Positions 25,230-33,749 of a stretch of DNA of 64,000 bases are shown in pieces. Below the pieces are notes generated by a model. That model searched no databases and was not told the DNA's origin. It saw only the letters and a program-made list of their open reading frames with translations. Position numbers and translations under genes: made by a program. The stretch's first letter is position 1. The number at the start of each line of letters is the position of its first letter. The stretch is from positions 124,001-188,000 of the forward strand of contig NZ_JWLK01000002.1 of NCBI RefSeq assembly GCF_000814005.1, in the 5' to 3' direction. Source of the DNA: Ruegeria sp. ANG-S4 (GTDB taxonomy: Bacteria > Pseudomonadota > Alphaproteobacteria > Rhodobacterales > Rhodobacteraceae).

Positions 25230-26570
25230 TCAGGCCGCGCGGGCCGGGCGGCACCAATCCGGCAACCAATCGGCGTGGGCGGTCAGAAGATCAGAGACCA
25301 GACTACGGATTTGTCTGAGGTCAAGTTCGGCGGCGGTGTGCGGATCCATCATTGCGGCGTGATAGATGTATTCCGGGTTCTGCTCGACCAGCGCGCGAAC
25401 GGTCAATTCCTGCACATTTACCTGGGTCCGCATAAGTGCGATCAGTTGAGGCGGAATGTCCGTGACGACGGAGGGTTGAACGCCGTTCGAGTTCACGAGG
25501 CAAGGCGTTTCCACGGCCGCGCCCAACGGAAGCTGTGGAATTTGACCCGTATTTGGCAGGTTTCCATAGGCGGCATAGGGTGTATCGGTGACGATGGCGT
25601 TCATCAGGTCAGCGGCGAACTCGTGACTGCGGATCACTTCGATGTCGCGCCCATCAGTGAGCGTCTTGGCCTGTTCTTTCCAGTTTTCGACCTGCTCGAC
25701 GCAACGCGTAGGGTATTCATCCAGTGGAATGCTGAATCGCTCGATCAGATCCTGCCTTCCATCCTTGATGAACCACGGGACGTATTCCGCCAGGTGCTCT
25801 GAGCTTTCCGTGCAGAAATAGCCCAGATGGTCCATGACCTCGTACCGCACCTTGTTGGGGCAGCGCGGCATCAGCAAAGGTGGCTTGGGGAACAAGCCGC
25901 CGGCATACCCTTGGCGCAGCGCCGGGTAGAGGTCGCGACCATTGTGTTCCAACCGCAGGAAAAAGGCGACGTGATTCACGCCTGCAACTTTGTATTGGAA
26001 CTCTTCTTTCGGCAGGTCGAGATCGTGGGCCAATTCTTCGACCGTGTTTTGAACCGAATGGCAAAGGCCGACATGTTTGAGTGTCGGAAAACGCTCGGCA
26101 AGCGCCCATGTGTTGATTGCCATCGGGTTTACATATTGCAGCAGCGTCGCGTCCGGGCAAAGCTGCATCATATCACGCGCCACGTCCCACAGAACCGGCA
26201 CAGTCCGCAAACCGCGCATAATGCCGCCAACACCCAGTGTGTCGGCAATTGTCTGGCGCAAGCCATACTGCTTGGGGATTTCAAAATCCGTCACCGTGCA
26301 CGGTTTGTAACCACCAATCTGAAAAGCGGTGATGACGAAATCCGCGCCCTCAAGGGCTGCGCGGCGGTCCGTATGCGTGGATACAGTCGCGCCCGTTCCG
26401 ACCGATCTAATCATCGCACGCGCCACTGTCTCGCTTTCCGACAGACGCACGGGATCAATGTCCATCAGGGCAAAATGGCTGTCGGCTAGGGCAGGGGTCA
26501 GCAGGGCGTCGCCCACGATGTTCTGCATGAAGATCGTGGAGCCCGCTCCTACAAAGGTGATTTTTGTCAT
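25230..26570 (-). CDS. melA: GH4 alpha-galactosidase (MelA-like)
   Basis: 446 residues. Family 4 glycosidases use NAD and a divalent metal; the N-terminal ITFVGAGSTIF is the NAD loop, and NPMAINTW, GLCHSVQNT (metal Cys) and GVNHVAFF (metal His) are all present. The length and these motifs fit alpha-galactosidase MelA rather than 6-phospho-glucosidases, in keeping with an ABC (non-PTS) importer in the same operon. It hydrolyses melibiose- or raffinose-type alpha-galactosides in the cytoplasm. The start overlaps the permease stop by 4 bases, and 57 bases separate it from the dehydratase gene. Confidence 0.88.
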   Translation of the reverse strand: MTKITFVGAGSTIFMQNIVGDALLTPALADSHFALMDIDPVRLSESETVARAMIRSVGTGATVSTHTDRRAALEGADFVITAFQIGGYKPCTVTDFEIPKQYGLRQTIADTLGVGGIMRGLRTVPVLWDVARDMMQLCPDATLLQYVNPMAINTWALAERFPTLKHVGLCHSVQNTVEELAHDLDLPKEEFQYKVAGVNHVAFFLRLEHNGRDLYPALRQGYAGGLFPKPPLLMPRCPNKVRYEVMDHLGYFCTESSEHLAEYVPWFIKDGRQDLIERFSIPLDEYPTRCVEQVENWKEQAKTLTDGRDIEVIRSHEFAADLMNAIVTDTPYAAYGNLPNTGQIPQLPLGAAVETPCLVNSNGVQPSVVTDIPPQLIALMRTQVNVQELTVRALVEQNPEYIYHAAMMDPHTAAELDLRQIRSLVSDLLTAHADWLPDWCRPARAA

Positions 26571-27415
26571 TTTACAGCTCCGAGGGTCAGACCCGCGATG
26601 AAGTGTTTCTGCATGAGGAAGAACATGGCCACAGGCGGCAGCGCCGCGACGATCGAGCCGGCACTCATCAAGTGGTAGGCCGCCCTGAACTGCGCGTTGA
26701 AGCTGGTGATGCCCGCCGTTACAGGCTGGCTTTCAGCCCCCTGGGTCAGAACAACGGCCCAGAAATAGTCATTCCAGATGAAGGTGAACATCAGCACGCT
26801 GAGGGCGGCCAATGCCGGTTTCATCAAGGGAAGAACGACAAACCAGAAAATGCGCCACTCGCTGATCCCCTCGACCCGGGCCGCTTCGATCAGCGCAAAG
26901 GGTAGCGCCTTGATGAAGTTGCGCATGAACAGCGTGCAAAAGCCGGTCTGGAAGGCGATATGAAACAGCACGAGACCGGTTTTCGTGTTGTAGAGCCCCA
27001 GTTCCAGCGTCAGATCCCGCACCGGGACCATGAGAATCTGGAACGGAACAAAGTTGCCGGCCACGAACATGAAGAAGATCCAAAGGTTCGATTTGAACTT
27101 GTAGATCCCCAGGGCAAATCCGGTCATCGTGCTCAATGCCACTGCTCCGATAACTGTCGGCACAGTGATCAGCACAGAGTTCAGAAGATAGCGCGGCATG
27201 TCGCTGTTAAAGAAGACCTGTCCATAGTTGTGCATAAACTCAAACGAAGACGGCAGGCCCCAGTAATTGGCGTTCACAAAGTCCGAGTCCGGTTTGACCG
27301 AGAACAACGCCACCGCAAGAAGAGGACCCAACCACAAAAGCAGGGCCAGCGGCAAAAGCGCCTGATAGGTAACCTGAACAGACCTTGATTGCTTTTCGAT
27401 AGGTGTAGGAAACAT
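26567..27415 (-). CDS. Sugar ABC transporter permease, MalG type
   Basis: 282 residues with six predicted membrane segments. The EAA loop is present (EAARVEGISEWRIFWFVVLPLMKPALAAL region, shortened here as EAARVEGIS...LPLMKP) and contacts the ATPase. It is the second permease of a carbohydrate uptake (CUT1) importer; the partner gene ends 3 bases upstream and the alpha-galactosidase start overlaps by 4 bases. Confidence 0.88.
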   Translation of the reverse strand: MFPTPIEKQSRSVQVTYQALLPLALLLWLGPLLAVALFSVKPDSDFVNANYWGLPSSFEFMHNYGQVFFNSDMPRYLLNSVLITVPTVIGAVALSTMTGFALGIYKFKSNLWIFFMFVAGNFVPFQILMVPVRDLTLELGLYNTKTGLVLFHIAFQTGFCTLFMRNFIKALPFALIEAARVEGISEWRIFWFVVLPLMKPALAALSVLMFTFIWNDYFWAVVLTQGAESQPVTAGITSFNAQFRAAYHLMSAGSIVAALPPVAMFFLMQKHFIAGLTLGAVK

Positions 27416-27418
27416 CGA

Positions 27419-28345
27419 TCAATACCCTCTCTCTTCGCGGTACATCGACCAGAGGAAGTAGGTGATGAAGCAGAGCATGATGAGGAACAAGACCACGGCA
27501 ATGGCCGCGCCATAGCCCATGCGGAACCCGTATTCGGACAAGGCAACCTCGAACATGTAATAAGCCAGCACACGGGACGACCCAAACGGTCCTCCTTGCG
27601 TCATGACCGAGATCAGGTCGAACGATCGCAATGCGCCGATAATCGTTACCACAAAGGCAATAAACGTAGCGGGCCGAAGCTGAGGCAGCACGACATGCCA
27701 GAGCATTCTGAACCCTTTGGCGCCGTCCAGACGCCCGGCTTCGATCTGTTCGGGGTCCACGGCGTTCAGCCCGGTCAGGTACAGGATCATGCAATACGCT
27801 GTCTGCGGCCAAAGCCCGGCCGCAATGATCCCGTAGGTCACAAGGTGTTCATTTCCCAACACGTTGATCGGACCCAAGCCGAACCACGCCAGAAACTGGT
27901 TCAATAGGCCGAATGTCGGATCATAAAACCATGTAAAGACAAGGCCGACGACAACCTGGCTGATCACAAACGGAAAGAAAAACAAGGACTTATAAAGTCG
28001 GATGCCGAAAACGGTTTGGTTCAAGAGCAAAGCAATAAACAGACCCGCAGGGATTGCCAGCAGGTACAGTACCAACCAGATCAGGTTGTTTTTGAGAGAG
28101 ACGTAAAACGCATCCCGGTCGACCCATTCCCAATAGAGATCTTCATAGTTACGGAACCCGACATATTCAGCAGTTCCCAATCCGTCCCACTCGTACAGCG
28201 ACAGGTTGAAAGACTGGAACACCGGAATGATCACGTAGACCAAAAAGAAAAGGATGCCCGGAGCGAGGAACAACCAAGGGGCAATACGCTGCTGGTTTTT
28301 GTGAAACCAGCTTTCTCTTTCTGGGGCGTCGACGGCAACGGTCAT
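27419..28345 (-). CDS. Sugar ABC transporter permease, MalF type
   Basis: 308 residues, about six membrane segments starting with WLFLAPGILFFLVYVIIPV, and an EAA loop (EAGRLDGAKGFRMLWHVVLP). It pairs with the MalG-type permease directly downstream. The gap of 94 bases from the binding-protein gene contains a strong hairpin, which fits lower expression of permease than of binding protein. Confidence 0.88.
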   Translation of the reverse strand: MTVAVDAPERESWFHKNQQRIAPWLFLAPGILFFLVYVIIPVFQSFNLSLYEWDGLGTAEYVGFRNYEDLYWEWVDRDAFYVSLKNNLIWLVLYLLAIPAGLFIALLLNQTVFGIRLYKSLFFFPFVISQVVVGLVFTWFYDPTFGLLNQFLAWFGLGPINVLGNEHLVTYGIIAAGLWPQTAYCMILYLTGLNAVDPEQIEAGRLDGAKGFRMLWHVVLPQLRPATFIAFVVTIIGALRSFDLISVMTQGGPFGSSRVLAYYMFEVALSEYGFRMGYGAAIAVVLFLIMLCFITYFLWSMYREERGY

Positions 28346-28405
28346 GGCAAAACTCTGGTTTTGAAGGGCGGGACGGGCCGCAACCCGCCTCGCGATAAGT
28401 GTGAC

Positions 28406-28431
28406 TCAGGCCGGAAAGTGATCCGGCCTGA
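28406..28431 (-). promoter_or_regulatory. Intercistronic hairpin after the binding-protein gene
   Basis: Near-perfect arms TCAGGCCGGA and TCCGGCCTGA around a 6-base centre, between the binding-protein stop and the permease start. No T-run follows on the minus strand, so it is more likely an mRNA-stabilising or attenuating stem-loop, as in malE-malF, than a full terminator. Confidence 0.6.
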
Positions 28432-28439
28432 AATCGCGC

Positions 28440-29699
28440 TTAGTTTTCGTAGATGCGACCACGCGAACGTTCCAGTTTCGCGAGAATCCGGTCCAGGTCG
28501 TCTGGCTTGACCATGAATTCCTGGAAGCCTTCCATGGAAACCTTGGCCATTTCCGCCGGTGCATCACGGTCCCAGAATTGGGCTACGCCGCCGGGGCTGT
28601 TCGACGACAGCATCTCGAAGCCTTGGATCAGGAACTTATCGTCATCAACCGAAGACTTCGCGTTGATCGGCAATTGCCCAAGGTTTGCACCGTTGTTGAT
28701 TTCGGTCTGCTCATCCGGAGAGACCACGAAACGCAGGAACTCGCGTGCGGCTTCTTTATTCGAAGCATTTGCGGGGATGTGGAACGTATCCGTGGGCGCA
28801 TCCTCGGCCAGTTCCACGTCCGGGTTGATGGAAACAAACTGATAGAAGTCAATCTGGTCATCCGTCAGGCCGGCGTCGCGCAACGGAGCGACAACGAAGT
28901 TACCCTTTAGAATGGCTGCAGCATCGCCTCGAACCATCAGAGGAACCGATTCCTGCCAGCTTCGTGCGGTATGGTCGTCGGGAAACGCACCCATATCAAT
29001 GAGCTGCTTCCAATTGGCGAAGGTTTGCTTGACCCGATCGTCCTCCCAGCTGATCTCGCCATTGGCCAATTGATTGTGGAAGTCGTATCCGTTGGTCCGC
29101 ATGTTGATGTAATCGAACCAGCCGCCGGCAGTCCAATAGTTCCGCGTTCCGATTGTGTAGCAGATGCGTCCGGAATCGACGATCTTTTGGCAGTTGGCCA
29201 ACTCTTCTTCCCAGGTCGTCGGCTCAGTCAGGCCCAGTTCATCAAAGATGTCTTTGCGGTAGTAAACGCCCCACTGATAGTAGGTATAGGGCACGCCCCA
29301 TTGCTTGCCGTCTAGGGTCATTGCACCTTTGGTCGAGGCGAGGTTCTCGGCAATCTCAGGCTCGGCCCAAAGATCAGAGACGTCTTCAAACAGACCAGCC
29401 TCGACATAGGGTTTCATCCTGTTTGCGGCGTACCAGTTCGCCACGTCAGGCGTATCCGCGGTCAGGAAGTTGCGAATCTGCGTTTTGTACGCCTCACGCT
29501 CGATGATTGTTGTTTCGATTTCCAGGTCCGGGTGCAAAGCCTGAAAACGCTCGATCATCGCTTCCATCGTCGCACGCGGCGCAGGGTTCGATGTATCGAG
29601 GAAGATTCGCAATTCTCCGGTCAGCTCGGCGGCTGCGGGAACAGCAAGTGCAACGCTCAAAGCCAACGCGGCCGTTGTGCGCTTATAGATGGAATGCAT
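28440..29699 (-). CDS. Sugar ABC transporter substrate-binding protein
   Basis: 419 residues. ATG 29699 is chosen because GGGAGG precedes it closely; the longer frame upstream runs through the promoter region. A Sec signal (MHSIYKRTTAALALSVALA, cleavage near AAAE) is followed by a family 1 extracellular binding protein fold: PDVANWYAANRMKPY, GVPYTYYQWGVYYRKDIF, DAAAILKGNF. It is the first gene of the import and catabolism operon and delivers galactosides to the two permeases. Confidence 0.9.
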   Translation of the reverse strand: MHSIYKRTTAALALSVALAVPAAAELTGELRIFLDTSNPAPRATMEAMIERFQALHPDLEIETTIIEREAYKTQIRNFLTADTPDVANWYAANRMKPYVEAGLFEDVSDLWAEPEIAENLASTKGAMTLDGKQWGVPYTYYQWGVYYRKDIFDELGLTEPTTWEEELANCQKIVDSGRICYTIGTRNYWTAGGWFDYINMRTNGYDFHNQLANGEISWEDDRVKQTFANWKQLIDMGAFPDDHTARSWQESVPLMVRGDAAAILKGNFVVAPLRDAGLTDDQIDFYQFVSINPDVELAEDAPTDTFHIPANASNKEAAREFLRFVVSPDEQTEINNGANLGQLPINAKSSVDDDKFLIQGFEMLSSNSPGGVAQFWDRDAPAEMAKVSMEGFQEFMVKPDDLDRILAKLERSRGRIYEN

Positions 29700-29723
29700 G
29701 GTATCCTCCCTTAGCTTCCATTT

Positions 29724-29740
29724 GTTCCAAATATTGAAAC
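29724..29740. promoter_or_regulatory. Operator-like palindrome 1 (probable IclR site)
   Basis: GTTCCAA-ATA-TTGAAAC, arms matching at 6 of 7 positions. It lies between the divergent binding-protein and IclR genes, about 20 bases (two helical turns) from a second related palindrome. Confidence 0.5.
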
Positions 29741-29742
29741 TT

Positions 29743-29762
29743 AGTTTTATATATTGAAAACT
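29743..29762. promoter_or_regulatory. Operator-like palindrome 2 (probable IclR site)
   Basis: AGTTTT...AAAACT with an AT-rich centre that repeats ATATTGAAA from palindrome 1. It overlaps the proposed -10 box of the minus-strand promoter, the arrangement expected for repression by steric block. Confidence 0.5.
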
Positions 29763-29789
29763 ACACATCATCTCGGTTAGTCTTGTCAA
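29760..29789 (-). promoter_or_regulatory. Sigma-70-like promoter of the galactoside operon
   Basis: On the minus strand TTGACA (29789-29784) is followed after 18 bases by TGTAGT (29765-29760), or 17 bases by GTGTAG. The -35 is a consensus match and the -10 is weak. It drives the binding-protein gene. Confidence 0.5.
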
Positions 29790-29815
29790 GACCCTCGTGC
29801 CAATGGCCCGGGGAA

Positions 29816-30643
29816 ATGGGAGGAGATAACGCACCCGTGGCTGGTGACGGAACGATAGGTAAGGCATGTGATGTGCTGGATCAGGTGGCGGCGTTCGGTC
29901 GTCCGGTCCGGTTTGCAGAGCTGCTTGACGAAAGCGCCTTTCCAAAGGCGACCCTGTATCGGTTTCTGCAATCGCTGACCAATCAGGGCATGTTGTCGTA
30001 TGACCCTGAGCGGCAGACTTACACGCCGGGCATGCGTCTGGTTCGACTGGCGCATGCGGCGTGGACGCAAAGCTCGCTGGCCCCTATAGCAAGGCCTTTC
30101 CTGGATGCGCTAAGCCGTGAAACCGGCGAAACCGTGCATCTTGCGCAGTTGGATTCCAGCCAGGTTCTTTACGTAGACAAGCGCAACGCGACCCAGCCGG
30201 TTGAGATGTATTCGCAAGCTGGAAAGGTCGGCCCGGCTTATTGCACCGGCGTCGGCAAGGCGATGATGGCCTACCTTGACCAGGACGCATTGGACAAGGC
30301 GGTATCGCAGCAAAGCTATCATCGCTTCACTGACAAGACGCTGGCTTCTGAAAGCGCGTTGCGCGCAGACCTTGATCTGATTCGGCAGCGTGGATTTGCG
30401 GTCGACGATGAAGAACACGAGCCCGGGATCATCTGCGTGGCCTGTCCGATTTTGACTTCGGGCAATCGGATGCTGGGCGCAATTTCGGTCACCGGATCAA
30501 CCGAACGGATGGATTTCAAACAGTTGGAGGCCTGGGTCCCGCGCGTTCGCCGAGTGGCAGAACAGATCGGGGTCGAGGCGCAGGCATGGCGGTTCCCAGA
30601 GACCCGCACGAACGTAGGCAATGACAGGATGCAAGCGACATGA
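29816..30643 (+). CDS. IclR-family transcriptional regulator of the galactoside cluster
   Basis: About 275 residues from ATG 29816. GTG 29837, with GGGAGGAG 11 bases upstream, is a fair alternative that would give MAGDGTIGKACDVLDQ. The N-terminal winged helix (ATLYRFLQSLTNQGML) is followed by the IclR effector domain (GETVHLAQLD, GPAYCTGVGKAMMAYL, GFAVDDEEHEPGIICVACPI). It is divergent from the transporter operon and overlaps the ATPase gene by 4 bases, and should bind the tandem palindromes just upstream. The ligand is probably a galactose-pathway intermediate, by context. Confidence 0.88.
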   Translation: MGGDNAPVAGDGTIGKACDVLDQVAAFGRPVRFAELLDESAFPKATLYRFLQSLTNQGMLSYDPERQTYTPGMRLVRLAHAAWTQSSLAPIARPFLDALSRETGETVHLAQLDSSQVLYVDKRNATQPVEMYSQAGKVGPAYCTGVGKAMMAYLDQDALDKAVSQQSYHRFTDKTLASESALRADLDLIRQRGFAVDDEEHEPGIICVACPILTSGNRMLGAISVTGSTERMDFKQLEAWVPRVRRVAEQIGVEAQAWRFPETRTNVGNDRMQAT

Positions 30644-31698
30644 CAGGTGTAACTCTGAACGGAGCGATCAAACGATACGGCCAGACACAGGTCATCCACG
30701 GGATCGATTTGCAGATTGAAGACGGCGAGTTTTGCGTTTTCGTCGGTCCATCCGGGTGCGGCAAGTCAACTCTGCTGCGCATGATCGCGGGTCTGGAAGA
30801 AACCTCGGAAGGTGAAATCCATATTGGGGCACGGGACGTGACGCATATGGACCCTGCCAAGCGTGGCGTGGCAATGGTTTTCCAGACCTACGCCTTGTAT
30901 CCGCATATGACGGTGGCCGAGAATATGGGGTTCGGTCTGCGCATGAACGGGGTGGCAAAGTCCGAGATCGACCAGAAGGTTCAGGAAGCGTCAAACATCC
31001 TGAAGTTGGATCAATACCTCAAACGTAAGCCCAAAGCGCTTTCTGGCGGGCAGCGCCAACGCGTTGCGATCGGGCGGGCGATCGTACGCGGCCCCGAAGT
31101 GTTCCTGTTTGATGAACCATTGTCGAACCTTGACGCCGAGCTTCGTGTGGAAATGCGGGTCGAGATCGCGCGTTTGCACAATGAAATCGGCGCGACCATG
31201 ATCTATGTGACCCACGATCAGGTCGAAGCGATGACAATGGCTGACAAGATCGTTGTCCTGCGGGACGGACGGATTGAACAGGTCGGCGCGCCGATGGATC
31301 TGTATCGTGATCCCGACAACAGGTTCGTTGCCGGTTTCATAGGGTCCCCCGCAATGAACTTTCTGGAATGCGAGGTCGTGGACGGCACTGTGCGCCACCC
31401 GGCACTGACCGATTCGGTTCCGGTGACAAACTCTGTTCCGTCGGATGCGACGAAGGTGACCTTGGGCATTCGGCCCGAGCACATTCAAGTCGACCGGGAC
31501 GGCGAAACATGCACCGTCGACCTGACCGAGGCGTTGGGCGGCGTATCCTATTCGTATCTTTTGACGCCGAATGGCGACAAACTGATTGTCGAAGAACGCG
31601 AGGACCAACGCAGCAAGCAAGGCGAACGCATCGGCATTACCGTGCGTCCGAACCGGGCAATGCTGTTCGATTCCGAGACCGGGTTGCGCTTGCGGTAA
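30640..31698 (+). CDS. ugpC: Sugar ABC transporter ATP-binding protein (UgpC/MsmX/MalK type)
   Basis: 352 residues. Walker A GPSGCGKST (36-44), signature LSGGQRQR, Walker B VFLFDEPLSNLDA, and H-loop YVTHDQVEA, followed by the C-terminal TOBE/regulatory domain (GIRPEHIQ). It energises the permeases encoded on the other strand. It is co-transcribed with the IclR gene (4-base overlap) and followed by a strong terminator. Confidence 0.92.
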   Translation: MTGVTLNGAIKRYGQTQVIHGIDLQIEDGEFCVFVGPSGCGKSTLLRMIAGLEETSEGEIHIGARDVTHMDPAKRGVAMVFQTYALYPHMTVAENMGFGLRMNGVAKSEIDQKVQEASNILKLDQYLKRKPKALSGGQRQRVAIGRAIVRGPEVFLFDEPLSNLDAELRVEMRVEIARLHNEIGATMIYVTHDQVEAMTMADKIVVLRDGRIEQVGAPMDLYRDPDNRFVAGFIGSPAMNFLECEVVDGTVRHPALTDSVPVTNSVPSDATKVTLGIRPEHIQVDRDGETCTVDLTEALGGVSYSYLLTPNGDKLIVEEREDQRSKQGERIGITVRPNRAMLFDSETGLRLR

Positions 31699-31722
31699 AC
31701 CCTTTCAATTGTTGTAAAACAG

Positions 31723-31751
31723 AACGCGCCGACCCGATGGGTCGGCGCGTT
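31723..31751 (+). terminator. Rho-independent terminator after the ABC ATPase
   Basis: A perfect 13-bp stem (AACGCGCCGACCC / GGGTCGGCGCGTT) with a 3-base loop, 25 bases after the stop codon. It ends in a short T-rich stretch (TTTCCGTTTG). Confidence 0.8.
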
Positions 31752-31772
31752 TCCGTTTGTCGCCTAAAACTG

Positions 31773-31801
31773 TTGTGGATTTTGTATCCAATATCCGATA
31801 G
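31773..31801 (+). promoter_or_regulatory. Promoter/operator of the hydroxyproline operon
   Basis: TTGTGG (31773-31778), 17 bases, CGATAG (31796-31801) is a weak promoter match. Inside the spacer is GGATTTTGTATCC (31777-31789), a 4-bp palindrome followed by another ATCC. GntR/FCD regulators bind short sites of this size, so this is the likely site for the regulator at the operon's end. Confidence 0.35.
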
Positions 31802-31842
31802 GCGTGTTTCAACAAACGCGTTTTCTTACTGGGACCGATCGC

Positions 31843-32802
31843 ATGACCGCAAAAGTATTTTCCGGCACAATGCCCGCGCTGATGACCCCCTGCACCGAAA
31901 AACGGGACCCCGATTTCGATGCGCTGGTGCGCAAAGGAAAGGAAATGGTCGCTGCCGGAATGTCAGCGGTGGTTTATTGCGGTTCGATGGGCGATTGGCC
32001 TTTGCTGACCGACGCACAAAGAATGGAGGGGGTCGAGCGTCTGGTCGACGCGGGTTTGCCGGTCGTCGTCGGCACCGGGGCGATAAACACAAAATCCGCC
32101 GTATCGCATGCGGCCCACGCTCAAAACGTTGGCGCGGCGGGTTTGATGGTCATCCCGCGGGTGCTGTCGCGCGGCAGTTCTCCGACAGCGCAACGCAACC
32201 ACTTTGGTGCAATCCTGGCCGCAGCGCCGGACATCCCCGCGATTATCTACAACAGCCCGTACTACGGTTTTGCCACCCGTGCGGATCTGTTCTTTGCACT
32301 TCGAGCTGAACACCCAAATCTGGTTGGGTTCAAGGAATTTGGTGGCAAGGATGCGCTGCGCTATGCGGCTGAAACGATCACCAGTCAGGATGATCAGGTC
32401 ACCCTGATGGTCGGCGTGGATACCGAAGTTTACCACGGAATTGTCAATTGTGGTGCGACAGGGTCCATCACCGGGATCGGAACCGCCTTGCCGCGCGAGG
32501 CCCTCTTGTTGTCTGCACTTTCGCACAAGGCAGCAGAAGGAAACGCCGAGGCCCGCAACAGGGCCCAGGAACTGACCGAAGCGATTCATGTCTTGTCCAG
32601 TTTCGATGAGGGTCCGGACCTTGTTTTGTACTACAAGCACCTTTTGGTGCTGAACGGCGAGGATGAATACCGTCTTCACTTCAATGAAACAGACATGCTG
32701 ACCGATGCGCAGCGGAACTATTGCGAGCAGCAATATACCCTCTTTCGCAACTGGTTCGCGGATTGGTCTGCGCAGGGCGGAGTGATCGCAGAATGCACGT
32801 GA
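31843..32802 (+). CDS. DHDPS-family protein, probable pyrroline-4-hydroxy-2-carboxylate deaminase
   Basis: 319 residues from ATG 31843. A dihydrodipicolinate synthase/N-acetylneuraminate lyase barrel: GTMPALMTPC, IIYNSPYYG with the catalytic Tyr, and Schiff-base Lys164 in GFKEFGGKD. Beside hydroxyproline epimerases, this family member converts D-hydroxyproline-derived pyrroline-4-hydroxy-2-carboxylate to 2-oxoglutarate semialdehyde and ammonia. The substrate comes from gene context; the fold call is firm. The stop overlaps the next gene by 10 bases. Confidence 0.8.
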   Translation: MTAKVFSGTMPALMTPCTEKRDPDFDALVRKGKEMVAAGMSAVVYCGSMGDWPLLTDAQRMEGVERLVDAGLPVVVGTGAINTKSAVSHAAHAQNVGAAGLMVIPRVLSRGSSPTAQRNHFGAILAAAPDIPAIIYNSPYYGFATRADLFFALRAEHPNLVGFKEFGGKDALRYAAETITSQDDQVTLMVGVDTEVYHGIVNCGATGSITGIGTALPREALLLSALSHKAAEGNAEARNRAQELTEAIHVLSSFDEGPDLVLYYKHLLVLNGEDEYRLHFNETDMLTDAQRNYCEQQYTLFRNWFADWSAQGGVIAECT

Positions 32803-33749
32803 TCGACAGCCACACCGGGGGCGAGCCTACGCGGGTCATTCTGGACGGTGCACCCGATCTGGGCCTTGGTTCGCTAGCCGAACGCGCCCGCAGGCTGGCA
32901 ACAGAACACCGAAGTTTCTACCGGTCGGTCATGCTTGAGCCCCGCGGCCAACCCGCAATGGTCGGGGCGCTGCTGGTCGAGCCCGTCGATCAGACCTGTG
33001 TGTCCGGGGTGATCTTTTTTGATGTGGACGCTGTGTTGGGCATGTGCGGGCATGGCACGATCGGGCTGGCCGTGACTCTGGCGCATTTGGGGCAGATTGG
33101 CGTTGGTACTCATCGGATCGAAACGCCTGCTGGAATCGTGACGGTGGAACTGCACGACGCAAACACCGTGACGGTTACGAACATCGAAAGTCGCCGTGTC
33201 CGCCACGCAACGCGGTTGGATGTACCGGGCTACGGTCCTGTGAAAGGGGATGTGGCTTATGGCGGCAACTGGTTCTTCATTGTCGATCCCAGTCCGATTG
33301 CGGTGGAACCTCACAATATTCAGCGACTTACCGATTTGGCTGTCGCCATTCGACAGGCTGCAATTGCGCAGAATACAGGTGGCGAAAACGGGGAGCCCGT
33401 GGATCATGTAATCCTTCAGGAGCCCTCGCCGCGGGACGGCGTGCTCAGCCGGAACTTTGTGTTGTGCCCGGACGACACGTACGACCGCTCGCCCTGCGGA
33501 ACCGGCTGTTCGGCGCGGTTGGCATGTTTGGCGGCTGACGGCGTTTTGCCCGCCGGAGAGGAAATTGTTCAGGAAAGCGTCATCGGCAGCAGCTACCGGC
33601 TGTTATACCAGCCGGGTCGTACCGGTGGTGTCATTCCCAAAATAACAGGGCAGGCCTTTATCATGTCTGAGGCAACGCTGACTTTTGATCCGCGCGATCA
33701 TTTCCGGGCAGGGATCGAATTACCGGGAGAAGACGATGCGAAGCCTTAA
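32793..33749 (+). CDS. 4-Hydroxyproline 2-epimerase (Cys/Cys proline racemase family)
   Basis: 318 residues from ATG 32793. It begins [15 protein letters not shown]. The two catalytic cysteines are Cys85 in MCGHGT and Cys235 in DRSPCGTG, the pair expected in 4-hydroxyproline epimerases and proline racemases. It converts trans-4-hydroxy-L-proline to cis-4-hydroxy-D-proline. It overlaps the deaminase gene by 10 bases and the next racemase-family gene by 14 bases. Confidence 0.85.
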   Translation: MHVIDSHTGGEPTRVILDGAPDLGLGSLAERARRLATEHRSFYRSVMLEPRGQPAMVGALLVEPVDQTCVSGVIFFDVDAVLGMCGHGTIGLAVTLAHLGQIGVGTHRIETPAGIVTVELHDANTVTVTNIESRRVRHATRLDVPGYGPVKGDVAYGGNWFFIVDPSPIAVEPHNIQRLTDLAVAIRQAAIAQNTGGENGEPVDHVILQEPSPRDGVLSRNFVLCPDDTYDRSPCGTGCSARLACLAADGVLPAGEEIVQESVIGSSYRLLYQPGRTGGVIPKITGQAFIMSEATLTFDPRDHFRAGIELPGEDDAKP

